Assembly (NCBI RefSeq): GCF_900176405.1
Contig: NZ_FWXJ01000017.1
Coordinates: 1-52,928, forward strand
Source: Polynucleobacter kasalickyi
Lineage (GTDB): Bacteria > Pseudomonadota > Gammaproteobacteria > Burkholderiales > Burkholderiaceae
Direction: 5' to 3'
Length of the DNA stretch: 52,928 bases
Part shown: one piece after another, positions 15,993 to 27,645 of the stretch
How the letters are laid out: every line of letters starts with the position of its first letter
Position numbering within the stretch: position 1 is the first letter of the stretch
The notes under the pieces: generated by a model
What the model was told of the DNA's origin: nothing
What the model saw: the letters and a program-made list of their open reading frames with translations, nothing else
The model's database searches: none
Made by a program: the position numbers and the translations under genes

Positions 15993-16760
15993 TTAACTTA
16001 CTGCATCCTCTTGCTTTGGCACGTAAAACCGCGCAATCAACAGTCCAAACTCATATAAAACGCACAATGGAATCGCCAATAGTAATTGCGACATGATATC
16101 CGGCGGAGTGACTACCGCTGAAATCACAAATGCGCCAACAATCACATAAGGCCGGATCTCTTTTAGCTTGGCAAGGGGTACTAATCCCATACGAACTAAA
16201 ACTACGACTACCACTGGTACCTCAAAGGTAAACCCAAAGGCTAAAAAGGTTGTCATCGCAAAACTTAAATATTTATCAATATCCGTACTCATGTCAGCGC
16301 CTAGCGGGGCGTTATAACTCACCATGAAGGAAAACACTGTTGGGAATACTAAAAAGTAGGCAAAAGACATGCCAATTAAAAACAAGGTATAGGTACTCAC
16401 CACTAAAGGTAAGATTAATTTTTTCTCATGCTGGTAGAGGCCCGGCGCAATAAAAGCCCATATTTGATAAGTTACTATTGGCAATGCGACCACAAACGCC
16501 GCCATTAAGGTCACCTTAATCGGCACAAAGAAGGAGCCGGTTACATCCGTCACAATCATATGTGCTCCCTTAGGGAGAACATCTAACATGGGTTTCGCTA
16601 ACAAGTGAAAAATATCAGGCGCCCAATAAACCATGCTAACAAACACAATCAAAACGGCCGCACTCGCCTTAATAATTCGATCACGCAACTCTACAAGGTG
16701 TGTAAAGAAGGTTTCTTCTTGGGTAGGGGGCGCATTTAATTGTTTTTGATCATCGCTCAT
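15993..16760 (-). CDS. tatC: Twin-arginine translocase subunit TatC
   Basis: TatC is the six-helix inner-membrane receptor for twin-arginine signal peptides. The 255 residues show the conserved N-terminal FFTHLVELRDRI (about 19-30, with the signal-binding Glu), and six hydrophobic segments, including FAYFLVFPTVFSF and the AMTTFLAFGFTFEVPVVVVVL region. It is the last gene of tatA-tatB-tatC. The Rieske protein at 3978-4610 is one likely substrate. Confidence 0.97.
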   Translation of the reverse strand: MSDDQKQLNAPPTQEETFFTHLVELRDRIIKASAAVLIVFVSMVYWAPDIFHLLAKPMLDVLPKGAHMIVTDVTGSFFVPIKVTLMAAFVVALPIVTYQIWAFIAPGLYQHEKKLILPLVVSTYTLFLIGMSFAYFLVFPTVFSFMVSYNAPLGADMSTDIDKYLSFAMTTFLAFGFTFEVPVVVVVLVRMGLVPLAKLKEIRPYVIVGAFVISAVVTPPDIMSQLLLAIPLCVLYEFGLLIARFYVPKQEDAVS

Positions 16761-16835
16761 AAAGTTATTAGACCTGTTTTATGCCCATTCGCTGACTGGT
16801 TGATTTGGTATTGAACACCAAAGTTGTTTAGTAAT

Positions 16836-17396
16836 TTAGAAAAAAGAGCTTGAAGGGCGTTGTTGACTGGCGGCGCGACGAAAGCGCTTCACTCTAGCTG
16901 ATCCGGACTGAACGCGTGTCTTGATACCCGTGGATTGCTTAAACCAAATCGGTATGGCGCCCTTTTTATTCCGCCAAGAATTCCTTCCTTGACGACGATT
17001 ACTTTTATATTGGGTATATCTCGAAGTGGAAGTATCTACTCCGATTGACTCGGCAGAGTAATCGGTAGTCTGATCATTCAAACTTTGATTGAGATCATTC
17101 GAGAAATTACCGATGGATTGATTGACTTCAGAAATTTGCGAAGAAACTGCCTCATTAAGTCCTTGAAAGTCACTCTTTGCCGCATTAAAGGCATCCGTCG
17201 CTTCTTGCTTCATCTTCTTGAGCTCTTCTTGCTCCATCTGACGACTGACCTCCTGCTTCACTTCATTCATATATCTTTGAGCGCGGCCGAAGAGGTTACC
17301 GACGGTTCTGGCGACCATTGGGAGGCGCTCAGGACCTAAAACAACTAAAGCAACCACTGAAATGAGAGCAATTTTAGAAAAGCCAATATCAATCAT
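16836..17396 (-). CDS. tatB: Sec-independent translocase protein TatB
   Basis: TatB pairs with TatC to receive Tat signal peptides. The 186-residue protein has the single N-terminal helix (MIDIGFSKIALISVVALVVL), the GPERLP hinge (about 21-26) and an amphipathic helix (about 28-75). A long coiled, Asn/Gln/Ser-rich region follows, with a very basic Arg/Lys tail (about 130-186). Such a tail is common in Burkholderiales TatB and is probably disordered. The gene lies between tatA and tatC. Confidence 0.95.
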   Translation of the reverse strand: MIDIGFSKIALISVVALVVLGPERLPMVARTVGNLFGRAQRYMNEVKQEVSRQMEQEELKKMKQEATDAFNAAKSDFQGLNEAVSSQISEVNQSIGNFSNDLNQSLNDQTTDYSAESIGVDTSTSRYTQYKSNRRQGRNSWRNKKGAIPIWFKQSTGIKTRVQSGSARVKRFRRAASQQRPSSSFF

Positions 17397-17459
17397 TAAT
17401 TAACGACTTTCATGATTGTGGAGTTTTGCACATAGTAGTTTCAATGGTCACTCAAAAAA

Positions 17460-17714
17460 TTAACGAACTTCTTTGGAAGCAACATCCACTGTCTTAGGGT
17501 CATGCGCTGTAGCTTGTGCACTTTGCGTAACCTGTTGAGTAGCAGCAGTAGTCTCCGTAGAAGCCTCTTCTTTTTCGCTAGGCTTCATGCCCTCTTTAAA
17601 ACCTTTTACTGCGGCACCCATATCTGAGCCGATATTGCGTAATTTTTTTGTTCCAAAAACCAGCAATACAACTGCTAACACGATTACCCAATGAATTGGA
17701 CTCATTCCACCCAT
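17460..17714 (-). CDS. tatA: Sec-independent translocase protein TatA
   Basis: TatA oligomers form the transient pore of the Tat system. The 84 residues have a short N-terminal helix ([17 protein letters not shown]), the FGTKKL hinge and the amphipathic [15 protein letters not shown], followed by a polar tail. The start at 17714 is supported by GGAG five bases upstream; a second ATG nine bases on is less likely. It is first of the tat genes, 32 bases after the HIT gene. Confidence 0.96.
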   Translation of the reverse strand: MGGMSPIHWVIVLAVVLLVFGTKKLRNIGSDMGAAVKGFKEGMKPSEKEEASTETTAATQQVTQSAQATAHDPKTVDVASKEVR

Positions 17715-17746
17715 GTCAACTCCTTCAATTTTATCGATTTAAATAT

Positions 17747-18121
17747 TTATTTAGTTCCACCCGGCAACTGCTGATTTCCAAGACGTTTGCCAGCTAAAAC
17801 ATGCAAATGCATATGGTATACCTCTTGGCCACCTTCTGCACCATTATTCATTAAAATTTTGAACCCACCTGTTTGCCCTGGATTTGCACCCTCTTGAATA
17901 GCAAGTTCTGGTATCTTCAACATTATTTTACCTAATAACTGTGTATCTTCACTACTTGCATCACAAAGCATTGGCAGATGTTTTTTAGGTATCACTAAAA
18001 AGTGAATTGGGGCTGCTGGATTGATGTCATGAAAAGCTAACATTTCTTCATCTTCATACACTTTTCTGGAAGGAATCTTCCCTTCAATAATCTTACAGAA
18101 AATACAGTTATCACCACCCAT
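17747..18121 (-). CDS. HIT-family nucleotide-binding protein (HinT type)
   Basis: Histidine-triad proteins of the HinT branch hydrolyse adenosine phosphoramidates. The 124 residues show the N-terminal CIFCKIIEGKIPS, DINPAAPIHFLVIPKKH (about 34-50), and the triad YHMHLHVLAG near the C-terminus. I start at ATG 18121, which has GGAG six bases upstream; an ATG four codons earlier (18133) has none. It lies between hisE and tatA on the same strand, a standard arrangement in this group. Confidence 0.95.
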   Translation of the reverse strand: MGGDNCIFCKIIEGKIPSRKVYEDEEMLAFHDINPAAPIHFLVIPKKHLPMLCDASSEDTQLLGKIMLKIPELAIQEGANPGQTGGFKILMNNGAEGGQEVYHMHLHVLAGKRLGNQQLPGGTK

Positions 18122-18185
18122 GTCTTGCTCCATTTTTTGATTGAGGCCTGCCCTATTGGACGATTACTTCTACCAGATACTCTTT

Positions 18186-18569
18186 TTATTCTTTAACTCT
18201 TGATTCTTTCTCAACGATCCCACTCATACCTTCGCGTCTGCCCAGCTCTCCAAGTACGTCTTTAGAAGTTAAGTCGAACTGCCCGAGCAAAACGAGGCTA
18301 TGAAACCATAAATCAGCCACTTCACCAACTAACTTTGCCTGATATTCACTATTAAACCGTCCTTCGATGACATTTGTACGACTATCTTTTGCCGCCATCA
18401 CCACTTCGGTCGCTTCTTCACCAATTTTTTTCAGAATGGCATCATCGCCCTTCTTCATGAGTTTTGCCACATAAGACAGTGCATCCACATTGCCCTCTTG
18501 TACACTAGCCCGTCGACTAGCAATGGTTGCATCTAAGACTTCTAAAATCTGATTTAGCTGATTGCTCAT
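18186..18569 (-). CDS. hisE: Phosphoribosyl-ATP pyrophosphatase
   Basis: HisE removes pyrophosphate from phosphoribosyl-ATP, step 2 of histidine synthesis. The 127 residues contain the all-alpha MazG-like core with [15 protein letters not shown] (about 52-66) and [15 protein letters not shown] (about 83-97). ATG 18569 has GGAG six bases upstream; the open frame goes 12 codons further without support. HisE and HisI are separate proteins here, not fused as in enterics. Confidence 0.95.
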   Translation of the reverse strand: MSNQLNQILEVLDATIASRRASVQEGNVDALSYVAKLMKKGDDAILKKIGEEATEVVMAAKDSRTNVIEGRFNSEYQAKLVGEVADLWFHSLVLLGQFDLTSKDVLGELGRREGMSGIVEKESRVKE

Positions 18570-18645
18570 GGAATTCTCCACCCTTGGTAGTATTTCTTTA
18601 CTCAAACATCTTCCCTAAAAACCTCAAAGTTCTATGTCTAGCTAA

Positions 18646-19056
18646 CTAGTGGTCGTTTTTTTGGGTCTCAGATTGCCAAACATATGGTGTTTGAGATTGA
18701 TCGAGGAGGTTAAAAAAACAAGAATGTGCCCCAGTATGGCAAGCTACCCCCGTTTGTTCAACCATGAGTACGATGGTATCGCCATCACAATCGAGCAAAA
18801 TCTCCTTCACTTTCTGGAAATGCCCCGATTCTTCACCCTTATGCCATCTTTTCCCACGGGAACGTGACCAATAAACGGCCTGACCCAACTCCACGGTTTC
18901 TTGCAGTGAGGCTAAATTCATCCATGCCATCATCAATATTTTATTAGTGCCCACTTCTTGCGCGATAGCAGGAACTAAACCTTGCGAGTTCCATTTAACT
19001 GCATCCAACCAATTAGTGGAAACCTTGCCTTGTAATGTTGTGTTCATCGTATTCAT
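18646..19056 (-). CDS. hisI: Phosphoribosyl-AMP cyclohydrolase
   Basis: HisI opens the purine ring of phosphoribosyl-AMP, step 3 of histidine synthesis, using zinc. The 136 residues show [33 protein letters not shown] (about 62-81), the metal Asp cluster LLDCDGDT (about 88-95) and the zinc-site [13 protein letters not shown] (about 103-115). Two in-frame ATGs (19056, 19047) are possible starts. A 153-base gap upstream separates it from hisF, so it may have its own promoter. Confidence 0.95.
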   Translation of the reverse strand: MNTMNTTLQGKVSTNWLDAVKWNSQGLVPAIAQEVGTNKILMMAWMNLASLQETVELGQAVYWSRSRGKRWHKGEESGHFQKVKEILLDCDGDTIVLMVEQTGVACHTGAHSCFFNLLDQSQTPYVWQSETQKNDH

Positions 19057-19209
19057 AACAAGATTTTAATTCAGCGCTGTCGAATTTTGTAATTTGATTA
19101 GTGTCGAAATTGCTGATTAGTATGCGAACAAGCAAATTTGGCAGGATTTTTTGTCACTATAGAGTACATGAATGCATAAACGTCATCAATGGCTCATGTT
19201 ACCGCTAGG

Positions 19210-19965
19210 TTAACGAACCAAAATACCTTGTTGCCCAAGATACTCTTTGGCTTGGCGAACGGTATATTCTCCATAATGGAAGATACTTGCAGCAAGCACT
19301 GCATCGGCGTGGCCTTGCAAAATGCCATCGGCCAAGTGCTGCAGATTACCAACTCCACCAGATGCAATCACTGGAATTTTGACGGAATCACTCACTAAGC
19401 GAACTAACTCAAGGTCAAAACCATTTTTTGTGCCATCACGATCCATACTCGTCAGTAATATTTCACCGGCGCCTCTACGGTCCACTTCTTTAGCCCAATC
19501 AAGTGCATTGATACCAGTATTTTTTCGCCCACCATGGGTAAACACTTCCCACAGCCCAGGACTCGTTTGCTTCGCATCGATAGCCACCACAATACACTGA
19601 GCACCATATTTGGCAGAAGACTCTGAAATTAAATCAGGACGTGCCACCGCTGAGGAGTTCATACTGACTTTATCCGCCCCTGCATTCAGTAATCGTCTGA
19701 CATCAGCAACTTCTCTTACTCCACCACCTACGGTCAGTGGGATAAAGACTTGCTCGGCCACTTTCTCGATGATATGTAAAATTAAGTCACGCTCATCACT
19801 CGTTGCGGTGATATCTAAAAAGGTGATTTCATCGGCACCTTGTTCGTCATAACGACGGGCAATCTCAACGGGATCGCCTGCATCACGCAACTCAACAAAG
19901 TTCACTCCTTTGACAACGCGACCTGCAGTAACATCCAGACAAGGAATGATTCGTTTAGCTAACAT
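19210..19965 (-). CDS. hisF: Imidazole glycerol phosphate synthase, cyclase subunit
   Basis: HisF uses ammonia channelled from HisH to form imidazole glycerol phosphate and AICAR. The 251-residue (beta-alpha)8 barrel begins [23 protein letters not shown], with the catalytic Asp in PCLD (about residue 11), DITATS (about 51-56), PLTVGGGV and the second catalytic Asp in [13 protein letters not shown] (about 128-140). It follows hisA by five bases. Confidence 0.97.
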   Translation of the reverse strand: MLAKRIIPCLDVTAGRVVKGVNFVELRDAGDPVEIARRYDEQGADEITFLDITATSDERDLILHIIEKVAEQVFIPLTVGGGVREVADVRRLLNAGADKVSMNSSAVARPDLISESSAKYGAQCIVVAIDAKQTSPGLWEVFTHGGRKNTGINALDWAKEVDRRGAGEILLTSMDRDGTKNGFDLELVRLVSDSVKIPVIASGGVGNLQHLADGILQGHADAVLAASIFHYGEYTVRQAKEYLGQQGILVR

Positions 19966-19970
19966 CGCGT

Positions 19971-20720
19971 TTAATATTCCGGCGGATTTTTTTCATCCGC
20001 GTATTTTTGTGCTTCGGCTAAATTAATATTACCGTTATAAATAGCACGACCGGCAATTACCCCCATCACACCATCATTTTCGATAGCACACAAAGCATCA
20101 ATATCCACCATGCTGGTTAAGCCACCACTCGCAATAATTGGAATAGAGACAGCCTGAGCAAGTTTTAGCGTCGCTTCAATATTAATTCCTTGCAACATAC
20201 CATCACGACCAATGTCGGTATAAATAATCGCCTCAACGCCATAATCTTCATATTTCTTAGCAAGATCAATCACTTCATGGCCAGTGAGTTTACTCCAGCC
20301 GTCAGTCGCTACTTTGCCGTCTTTCGCATCGAGACCAACCATAATGTGGCCGCCAAATGCGATGCAAGCCTCCTGTAAAAAGCCTGGGTTCTTCACAGCT
20401 GCGGTCCCAATAATGATGGTTTCTAAACCATCGTCTAACAGTCTCTCAATCGTTTCTAAATCACGAATACCGCCGCCTAATTGCACAGGGATTTCATTCC
20501 CAACCTCTTTCAGAATCTTTTTAATTGCAGACTCGTTTTTTGGTTTGCCAGCAAATGCGCCATTTAAATCGACGAGATGCAGTCTTCTAGCACCTAGATT
20601 TACCCAATGACGCGCCATCGCGGCAGGATCATCAGAAAAAACAGTCGCTTTATCCATGTCACCTTGTTCTAAACGAACACAATGACCGTCCTTGAGATCA
20701 ATAGCAGGGATTAATAACAT
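19971..20720 (-). CDS. hisA: ProFAR isomerase
   Basis: HisA isomerises ProFAR to PRFAR, an Amadori rearrangement in histidine synthesis. The 249-residue (beta-alpha)8 barrel opens [17 protein letters not shown] with the catalytic Asp at residue 8. It has [13 protein letters not shown] and the second catalytic Asp in [12 protein letters not shown] (about 129-140). It starts immediately after the hisH stop, so the two are tightly coupled. Confidence 0.97.
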   Translation of the reverse strand: MLLIPAIDLKDGHCVRLEQGDMDKATVFSDDPAAMARHWVNLGARRLHLVDLNGAFAGKPKNESAIKKILKEVGNEIPVQLGGGIRDLETIERLLDDGLETIIIGTAAVKNPGFLQEACIAFGGHIMVGLDAKDGKVATDGWSKLTGHEVIDLAKKYEDYGVEAIIYTDIGRDGMLQGINIEATLKLAQAVSIPIIASGGLTSMVDIDALCAIENDGVMGVIAGRAIYNGNINLAEAQKYADEKNPPEY

Positions 20721-21374
20721 TTAAGGATTCCAACGTGTAAAATTTTTATACAAGCACAAGCCCAGTTGTGCACTTTTTTCAGGGTGAAACTGCGTAGCAA
20801 AGATATTATCTCGAGCCACCGCACAGGTAAACTCGCTACCGTAATGCGTCGTGCCAAAAACATACTCTTCATCATCAGGTACAACATAATAACTATGCAC
20901 AAAATAAAACCGAGATGCGTCAGGGATACCCTCCCACATCGGGTGAGAACGTTGTTGTTTTACCTCATTCCAACCCATGTGTGGCACCTTAAAATGGCTG
21001 CCATCTAACTGCACCTTCTCTTCTAGGTCAAATTTTATAACCTTGCCAGGAAAAATGTTTAAACAGTCCGTACTTTTTTGCGGAAGGTGTGCTTCTGCAC
21101 TTGTCGTAAAAAGCATTTGTTCACCGACACAAACCCCTAATAAAGGCTTGGTTTTGATGGCGACTAATAAAGCCTCAAACAAGCCTGACTCTTTTAAATT
21201 CGTCATACAGTCAGGCATTGCCCCTTGTCCAGGCAAAATGACTTTATCTGCCGAAGCAATCATTTCTGGGGTATGCGCAATCACGACCGTGCACTCAGGT
21301 GCAACTTTCATAACGGCTTGTGCTACAGAACGAATATTACCCATTCCATAATCTACGATTGCAATCTTAGTCAA
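20721..21374 (-). CDS. hisH: Imidazole glycerol phosphate synthase, glutamine amidotransferase subunit
   Basis: HisH hydrolyses glutamine and passes ammonia to HisF. The 217-residue class I amidotransferase shows [12 protein letters not shown] (about 5-16), [11 protein letters not shown], the nucleophile Cys in [12 protein letters not shown] (about 79-90) and the His/Glu pair in [12 protein letters not shown] (about 196-207). The gene lies 26 bases downstream of hisB. Confidence 0.97.
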   Translation of the reverse strand: MTKIAIVDYGMGNIRSVAQAVMKVAPECTVVIAHTPEMIASADKVILPGQGAMPDCMTNLKESGLFEALLVAIKTKPLLGVCVGEQMLFTTSAEAHLPQKSTDCLNIFPGKVIKFDLEEKVQLDGSHFKVPHMGWNEVKQQRSHPMWEGIPDASRFYFVHSYYVVPDDEEYVFGTTHYGSEFTCAVARDNIFATQFHPEKSAQLGLCLYKNFTRWNP

Positions 21375-21400
21375 AGCAATATTCCATCAGCTCTATCGGT

Positions 21401-21988
21401 TTATAAACTACCCTTGGTAGATGGTATTTGACCAACTGCTCTAGGGTCTATCTCAACTGCCATTCTGAGGGCACGACCAAAAGCCTTGAATACAGATTCA
21501 ATTTGATGGTGGGCATTGATGCCTCTTAAGTTATCAATGTGCAGGGTTGCGCCTGCGTGATTCACAAATCCGCGAAAAAACTCGATACTCAGGTCAACAT
21601 CAAAGGTGCCAACGCGTGCTCTAGTAAATGGGACGTGAAACTCTAATTCAGGACGACCAGAAAAATCAATCACCACCCTAGATAAAGTTTCATCTAGTGG
21701 GACATAAGCGTGGCCATATCTAGTAATACCTTTTTTATCGCCTAAGGCCTTTGCAACAGCTTGGCCAAGAGTAATGCCAACATCTTCAACGGTATGGTGA
21801 TCATCAATGAGCGTATCGCCAGTAGCGTGTACCGTCAAATCGACCATACCGTGTCTGGCGATTTGATCGAGCATATGATCTAAGAAAGGAACGCCTGTAT
21901 TTAAATCGGCGCGACCGGTCCCATCCAAATTCATTTCAATGAAAATTTTGGTTTCTGAAGTATCTCGTTTAACAGCAATTTCTCTCAT
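21401..21988 (-). CDS. hisB: Imidazoleglycerol-phosphate dehydratase
   Basis: HisB removes water from imidazole glycerol phosphate in a manganese-dependent reaction. The 195-residue monofunctional enzyme shows two pseudo-repeats with metal-ligand histidines: [13 protein letters not shown] (about 35-47) with [11 protein letters not shown] (about 63-73), and [14 protein letters not shown] with [18 protein letters not shown] (about 155-172). Length is typical of HisB without the phosphatase domain. It is divergent from hisC, with 53 bases between the starts. Confidence 0.97.
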   Translation of the reverse strand: MREIAVKRDTSETKIFIEMNLDGTGRADLNTGVPFLDHMLDQIARHGMVDLTVHATGDTLIDDHHTVEDVGITLGQAVAKALGDKKGITRYGHAYVPLDETLSRVVIDFSGRPELEFHVPFTRARVGTFDVDLSIEFFRGFVNHAGATLHIDNLRGINAHHQIESVFKAFGRALRMAVEIDPRAVGQIPSTKGSL

Positions 21989-22041
21989 ACCGTCATAATA
22001 TCATTCGTTGGTGTTGATTTTTTAATTAAGGAACCTTTTTT

Positions 22042-23106
22042 ATGTCTAAATTTTGGAGCAAAACAGTCAAAGAACTGACTCCCTATAAGCCGGGTGAACA
22101 AATTCAGGCTAAAAATTTGATTAAACTTAATACAAATGAGAGTCCCTATGGACCATCGCCTATGGCTCTAGAAGCGATTCGCAGTGCAAGTGATGACGCA
22201 CTTCGCTTATATCCACCGCCTAATTCAGATCTCTTAAAAGCTAGTATTGCGCAGACCTATCAAGTGCAAGCAAATCAAGTTTTTGTTGGGAATGGCTCGG
22301 ATGAGGTGTTGGCACACATTTTTTTAGGTCTATTTAAACAAGCTCACCCGATTCTTTTCCCGGATATTACCTATACTTTTTATCCAGTGTATTGCAGCCT
22401 CTACGAGATTGCCTATCAACAAATTCCTCTGAATCAAGACTTTCATATTCAAATTGATGATTATTTAGCGATCCCGAACAATGGGGGAATCATTTTCCCC
22501 AATCCCAATGCTCCAACCGGTTTGATCACGCCTTTGTCGGAAATCCGACGTTTACTAGAAGTCAATACCCAAAGCGTAGTCGTCATTGATGAAGCTTATG
22601 TAGATTTTGGTTGTGAATCCAGTGTTCAACTCGTGAATCAATATCCGAACCTCATTGTGACGCACAGCTTTTCAAAATCAAGAGCTTTGGCTGGTTTAAG
22701 GGTTGGTTATGCCATCGCTAATGCTGACCTAATTGAAGGTTTAGAACGCGTAAAAAATAGTTTTAATTCGTATCCTTTAGGTCGTTTGGCCCAAGCTGGT
22801 GCCACTGCAGCTGTGTTAGATACGGAACATTTGAACGCAACGATTCAAAAAATTCAGCATACTCGCCAGCAACTGATTGCGGATTTATCTAGTCTTGGTT
22901 TTAACACTTTAGCCTCGGAAGCTAATTTCGTATTTACAACCCATGCCACCCTACAAGCTGAGTTCATCTACGCAGAACTTCGTAAGCGAGATATTTTAAT
23001 CAGGTACTTCAATTTGCCAAGAATCAACAACTATCTCCGAATTACCGTGGGTACAGATGCAGAATGTGCGCAACTGATTGTTGCACTAAAAGAAATTTTG
23101 AATTGA
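22042..23106 (+). CDS. hisC: Histidinol-phosphate aminotransferase, inverted within the his cluster
   Basis: HisC transfers an amino group from glutamate to imidazole acetol phosphate. The 354-residue class I/II PLP enzyme shows IKLNTNESPYGPSP (about 27-40), VGNGSDEVLAHIF (about 79-91), NPNAPTG, VIDEAYVDFG (about 179-188), the PLP lysine in THSFSKSRALAGLRVGY (about 211-227), and the C-terminal RITVGT. AAGGA lies nine bases before the ATG. All other his genes here read on the minus strand; hisC alone is reversed, between hisD and hisB where it usually stands in line. Confidence 0.96.
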   Translation: MSKFWSKTVKELTPYKPGEQIQAKNLIKLNTNESPYGPSPMALEAIRSASDDALRLYPPPNSDLLKASIAQTYQVQANQVFVGNGSDEVLAHIFLGLFKQAHPILFPDITYTFYPVYCSLYEIAYQQIPLNQDFHIQIDDYLAIPNNGGIIFPNPNAPTGLITPLSEIRRLLEVNTQSVVVIDEAYVDFGCESSVQLVNQYPNLIVTHSFSKSRALAGLRVGYAIANADLIEGLERVKNSFNSYPLGRLAQAGATAAVLDTEHLNATIQKIQHTRQQLIADLSSLGFNTLASEANFVFTTHATLQAEFIYAELRKRDILIRYFNLPRINNYLRITVGTDAECAQLIVALKEILN

Positions 23107-23119
23107 GATAGGCTCAACA

Positions 23120-23160
23120 ACTAATTGCAAAACTTTACCAAGTAATTTTTTGCAATTAGT
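23120..23160. repeat. Hairpin between convergent hisC and hisD
   Basis: ACTAATTGCAAAA (23120-23132) and TTTTGCAATTAGT (23148-23160) are perfect inverted arms. Inside the loop TTAC and GTAA can extend the stem. The right arm covers the hisD stop codon (23156-23158). It probably ends or stabilises both converging transcripts. Confidence 0.7.
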
Positions 23161-24466
23161 CTTCTTGGATTCGCATTTCGGCAGCTCTTGCATGCCCCTG
23201 CAGTCCTTCACCATGCGCTAATACACTGGCAATTTTGCCGAGTTGATTTGCGCCAGTTTGACTGACTTCAATCAAACTCGAACGCTTAATGAAATCATAA
23301 ACACCTAGTGGTGATGAAAATCTTGCCGTTCTTGAAGTTGGCAGTACATGATTCGGTCCAGCACAGTAGTCGCCTAAGGACTCACTGGTAAATTTACCTA
23401 AAAAGATGGCACCAGCATGACGAATCAACTTTAGCCACTGCCTTGGATTTTCGGCCGAAATTTCCATATGTTCTGGTGCAATTTGATTAGAAATTTCACA
23501 AGCCTGCGCCATGTCTTTGACTAAAATCATTGCCCCGCGATCTCTGAGGGACTTTTCTATCACTGCTTTACGAGGCATTTGAGGCAATAGTTTACTAATA
23601 CTATGTGAAACTTCATTCAAATAGTGTTCGCTTGGGCACAATAAAATAGACTGAGCTAATTCATCATGTTCAGCTTGGGAAAACAGATCCATCGCCACCC
23701 AATCTGGATTGGTTGTACCATCGCAAATCACTAAGATTTCTGAGGGTCCGGCAATCATATCGATTCCCACGATACCAAATACACGTCTTTTCGCACTAGC
23801 CACATAGGCATTGCCAGGGCCCACAATTTTATCTACGGCAGGAATAGTTGCAGTTCCGTAGGCTAATGCCCCCACTGCCTGTGCCCCACCAATTGTAAAA
23901 ATACGATCCACGCCAGCCACTGCAGCGGCCGCAAGAACTAAAGGATTATGGGTCCCATCTGGAGTTGGTACCACCATGATCACCTCTTTTACACCTGCTA
24001 CTTTGGCAGGAATGGCATTCATCAGTACCGAAGAGGGATAGGCAGCTTTACCGCCAGGAACATAAATGCCAACACGGTCCAATGGGGTTACTTGTTGGCC
24101 TAATGTTGTGCCATGCTCGTCCACATACTCCCAAGACGTACAACCTGACTCTATTTTTTGGCGCTCATGATAGGACCTAACCCTCTGTGCAGCAGACTCT
24201 AAGGCTACTTTTTGTTCTGCTGGTAATGCCGTCAATGCTTCTTGTAATTTTTCTTTCGATAACTCTAATTCTTGAACACTCGTAGCGTGAAGGCGGTCAA
24301 ATTGATTGGTTAATCGTAATACCGCAGCGTCACCATGTGTTTTTACCTCTTGCAAAATGTTCGTAACAACCGCTTCTATACTGGATAGATCTTCTTCAGA
24401 AAGGCTGAGTAACTTTGCCAAATCTTGGCTAAAGTTGATATCTTGGGTATTTAGTCGACGCATCAT
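23156..24466 (-). CDS. hisD: Histidinol dehydrogenase
   Basis: HisD oxidises L-histidinol to L-histidine in two NAD-dependent steps with zinc. The 436 residues show [17 protein letters not shown] (about 130-146), [17 protein letters not shown] (about 210-226), [31 protein letters not shown] (pieces at about 239-270, with the metal His), and the catalytic GPNHVLPTS. The first two codons are both ATG (24466 and 24463). It lies 39 bases after hisG. Confidence 0.97.
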   Translation of the reverse strand: MMRRLNTQDINFSQDLAKLLSLSEEDLSSIEAVVTNILQEVKTHGDAAVLRLTNQFDRLHATSVQELELSKEKLQEALTALPAEQKVALESAAQRVRSYHERQKIESGCTSWEYVDEHGTTLGQQVTPLDRVGIYVPGGKAAYPSSVLMNAIPAKVAGVKEVIMVVPTPDGTHNPLVLAAAAVAGVDRIFTIGGAQAVGALAYGTATIPAVDKIVGPGNAYVASAKRRVFGIVGIDMIAGPSEILVICDGTTNPDWVAMDLFSQAEHDELAQSILLCPSEHYLNEVSHSISKLLPQMPRKAVIEKSLRDRGAMILVKDMAQACEISNQIAPEHMEISAENPRQWLKLIRHAGAIFLGKFTSESLGDYCAGPNHVLPTSRTARFSSPLGVYDFIKRSSLIEVSQTGANQLGKIASVLAHGEGLQGHARAAEMRIQED

Positions 24467-24505
24467 CAGAATATTTTTATCAATAGAGTAGCTGTTATTA
24501 GCTAA

Positions 24506-25147
24506 TTAATTTGGCGATGCGGCCGCGGCGAAAGCATCTAAAAACTCTTGCATCGAGGCACGTTGACGTTTATGTGCTGCTTGATTAACAATTAAATGCG
24601 CACTGATTTCTTGGATTTGTTCTACTTCTTCCAAAAAGTTTGCTTTGAGCGTACTACCGGTTGAAACCAAATCGACAATCGCATCGGCCAAACCAACCAG
24701 TGGTGCGAGTTCCATCGAACCATATAATTTAATCAGATCCACATGCACCCCTTTGGTAGCAAAGTGATCTCTAGCGATTTGTACGTACTTAGAGGCCACT
24801 TTTAATCTAGCCCCTTTTTTTACAGCACTTGCGTAATCAAATCCTTGTTTGACAGCTACGGACATCCGGCACTTAGCAATACCTAGGTCGATGGGGACAT
24901 ATAAACCTTCAAAGCCATTTTCGATCAAGACGTCTTGGCCTGCTACGCCGAGATCGGCACCACCAAACTGGACATAAGTCGGAACATCCGATGCTCTGAC
25001 GATAATAATTCTCAAATCGGGATGTGAGGTTTCAATGATGAGTTTTCTGGAAGTTTCAGGATTTTCTTTTACACGAATTCCTGCCCTCTCCAGCATTGGC
25101 ATCGTTTCTTCAAAAATTCGTCCCTTGGACAGCGCAAGTGTCAACAT
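24506..25147 (-). CDS. hisG: ATP phosphoribosyltransferase, short form
   Basis: HisG joins ATP and PRPP in the first, feedback-controlled step of histidine synthesis. The 213-residue product begins [19 protein letters not shown] and has [13 protein letters not shown] and the PRPP-binding region [13 protein letters not shown] (about 155-167). It lacks the C-terminal regulatory domain, so by family knowledge it needs HisZ, which is not in this window. I start at ATG 25147; the frame runs 16 codons further, but the extension is not family-like. Confidence 0.96.
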   Translation of the reverse strand: MLTLALSKGRIFEETMPMLERAGIRVKENPETSRKLIIETSHPDLRIIIVRASDVPTYVQFGGADLGVAGQDVLIENGFEGLYVPIDLGIAKCRMSVAVKQGFDYASAVKKGARLKVASKYVQIARDHFATKGVHVDLIKLYGSMELAPLVGLADAIVDLVSTGSTLKANFLEEVEQIQEISAHLIVNQAAHKRQRASMQEFLDAFAAAASPN

Positions 25148-25213
25148 ATGGTTATTGTAAATCTTTATCTGAATTTGATTGCAAACAGTGATCAATTGCT
25201 TTCCAGCGAATGC

Positions 25214-26497
<1,284 letters not shown>

Positions 26498-26546
26498 TTA
26501 CTGAAATAATTAATCGAAGCATCTATAGCAGGCTATAGATGGCTCA

Positions 26547-26783
26547 TTATTGCCCAAACTCTTCTGGCGTGAGGGTTTTAAAAGACAATGCGTGAATTTC
26601 CGCCTTCATTCTATCGCCGAGGGCTGCATAAACTAATTGATGGCGCTGAATGCGACGTAGTCCCTCAAACTTCGGGCTCACGATCGTTGCATAGAAGTGT
26701 TGACCGTCTCCATCCATCGATACGTGCGTACACTCCAAGCCTAACTCGATATATTCTTTAATTTGCTCTGGGGTTGGATTCAT
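26547..26783 (-). CDS. BolA/IbaG-family protein
   Basis: BolA-like proteins pair with monothiol glutaredoxins in iron-sulfur handling; the IbaG branch is typically found beside murA and the Mla genes. The 78 residues show the fold's core CTHVSMDGDGQHFYATIVSPKF (split across about 17-38), the RIQRHQLVYAALGDRM segment (about 43-58), and the C-terminal IHALSFKTLTPEEF. The usual Fe-S ligand region is thus present. It stands between the ABC permease and murA. Confidence 0.93.
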   Translation of the reverse strand: MNPTPEQIKEYIELGLECTHVSMDGDGQHFYATIVSPKFEGLRRIQRHQLVYAALGDRMKAEIHALSFKTLTPEEFGQ

Positions 26784-26832
26784 TTGCTAATTTCTAAATA
26801 AAAAGATTGAACACTATTTTAGCTTCTTAAGA

Positions 26833-27645
26833 CTAGTGTCTTAATTTATATCCGCTTTTTAACAAATTTAAGCAGACGAAAGTGACCACGACAAAAGCAA
26901 ATGCTAAGACCAAGAAACTTTGCCAAGGCGATACGTCCGATTGGCCAAAGAAACCGAACCGAAACCCATCAATCATGTAAAAGAATGGATTAAAGTGGGA
27001 GACTTTTTGCCAAAAAGGCGGCAAAGAATGAATGGAATAAAACACGCCAGAGAGCATGGTGAGGGGGGTCACTACAAAATTTTGTGCGGCAGCTAATTGG
27101 TCAAATTTATCGGCCCAAATACCAGCCACTAACCCCATGGCACTCAATAAGGCTGAGGCTAAGGTTGCAAACACGATAATCCAAACAAATGCCTCAAAAG
27201 GAACACTAGCAAACCCCATTGTGACCAAAAAGACGCCAATCCCAACTGCTAACCCACGGATCATGGCAGCACAGACATACGCGCAGAAAAACTCAACATG
27301 CGATAGCGGAGCTAATAAGACGAACACCAAATTGCCAGTTATTTTTGATTGAATGATGGATGAAGAGGTATTCGCAAATGAATTTTGTAAAACACTCATC
27401 ATGACGAGACCCGGAATCAAAAATGCCGAATAACTATAGCCATAAATTTTGGGACTGTTTTCTAAAATATGACCAAAAATCAATAAATAAAGAACTGCCG
27501 TCAAGACAGGTGCGCCTACCGTTTGAAAGGAAACTTTATAAAACCGCTTCACTTCCTTGTGCAGGAGAGTTAAAAAACCACTTTGAATCTGCGCTGGTGG
27601 CAACTGATCTAAGGGGATGAGTGCTTTATCTGAAAAATTACTCAT
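26833..27645 (-). CDS. ABC-2 type export permease (YadH-like)
   Basis: A polytopic inner-membrane permease of the ABC-2 family (PF01061), partner of the ATPase gene just upstream. The 270 residues show an N-terminal cytoplasmic stretch, then about six hydrophobic segments: TAVLYLLIFGHIL, SAFLIPGLVMMSVLQNSF, IRGLAVGIGVFLV, ALLSAMGLVAGIWADKFD and others. I start at ATG 27645, preceded by AGG at six bases and overlapping the end of the ATPase gene by eight bases. The substrate is unknown; in related operons the pair sits after mlaB. Confidence 0.9.
   Translation of the reverse strand: MSNFSDKALIPLDQLPPAQIQSGFLTLLHKEVKRFYKVSFQTVGAPVLTAVLYLLIFGHILENSPKIYGYSYSAFLIPGLVMMSVLQNSFANTSSSIIQSKITGNLVFVLLAPLSHVEFFCAYVCAAMIRGLAVGIGVFLVTMGFASVPFEAFVWIIVFATLASALLSAMGLVAGIWADKFDQLAAAQNFVVTPLTMLSGVFYSIHSLPPFWQKVSHFNPFFYMIDGFRFGFFGQSDVSPWQSFLVLAFAFVVVTFVCLNLLKSGYKLRH

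Noticed and set aside
20284..21351. Plus-strand frames of 108 and 124 codons antisense to hisA and hisH
   Set aside because: They lie wholly inside strongly conserved his genes, lack ribosome sites and have unusual composition.
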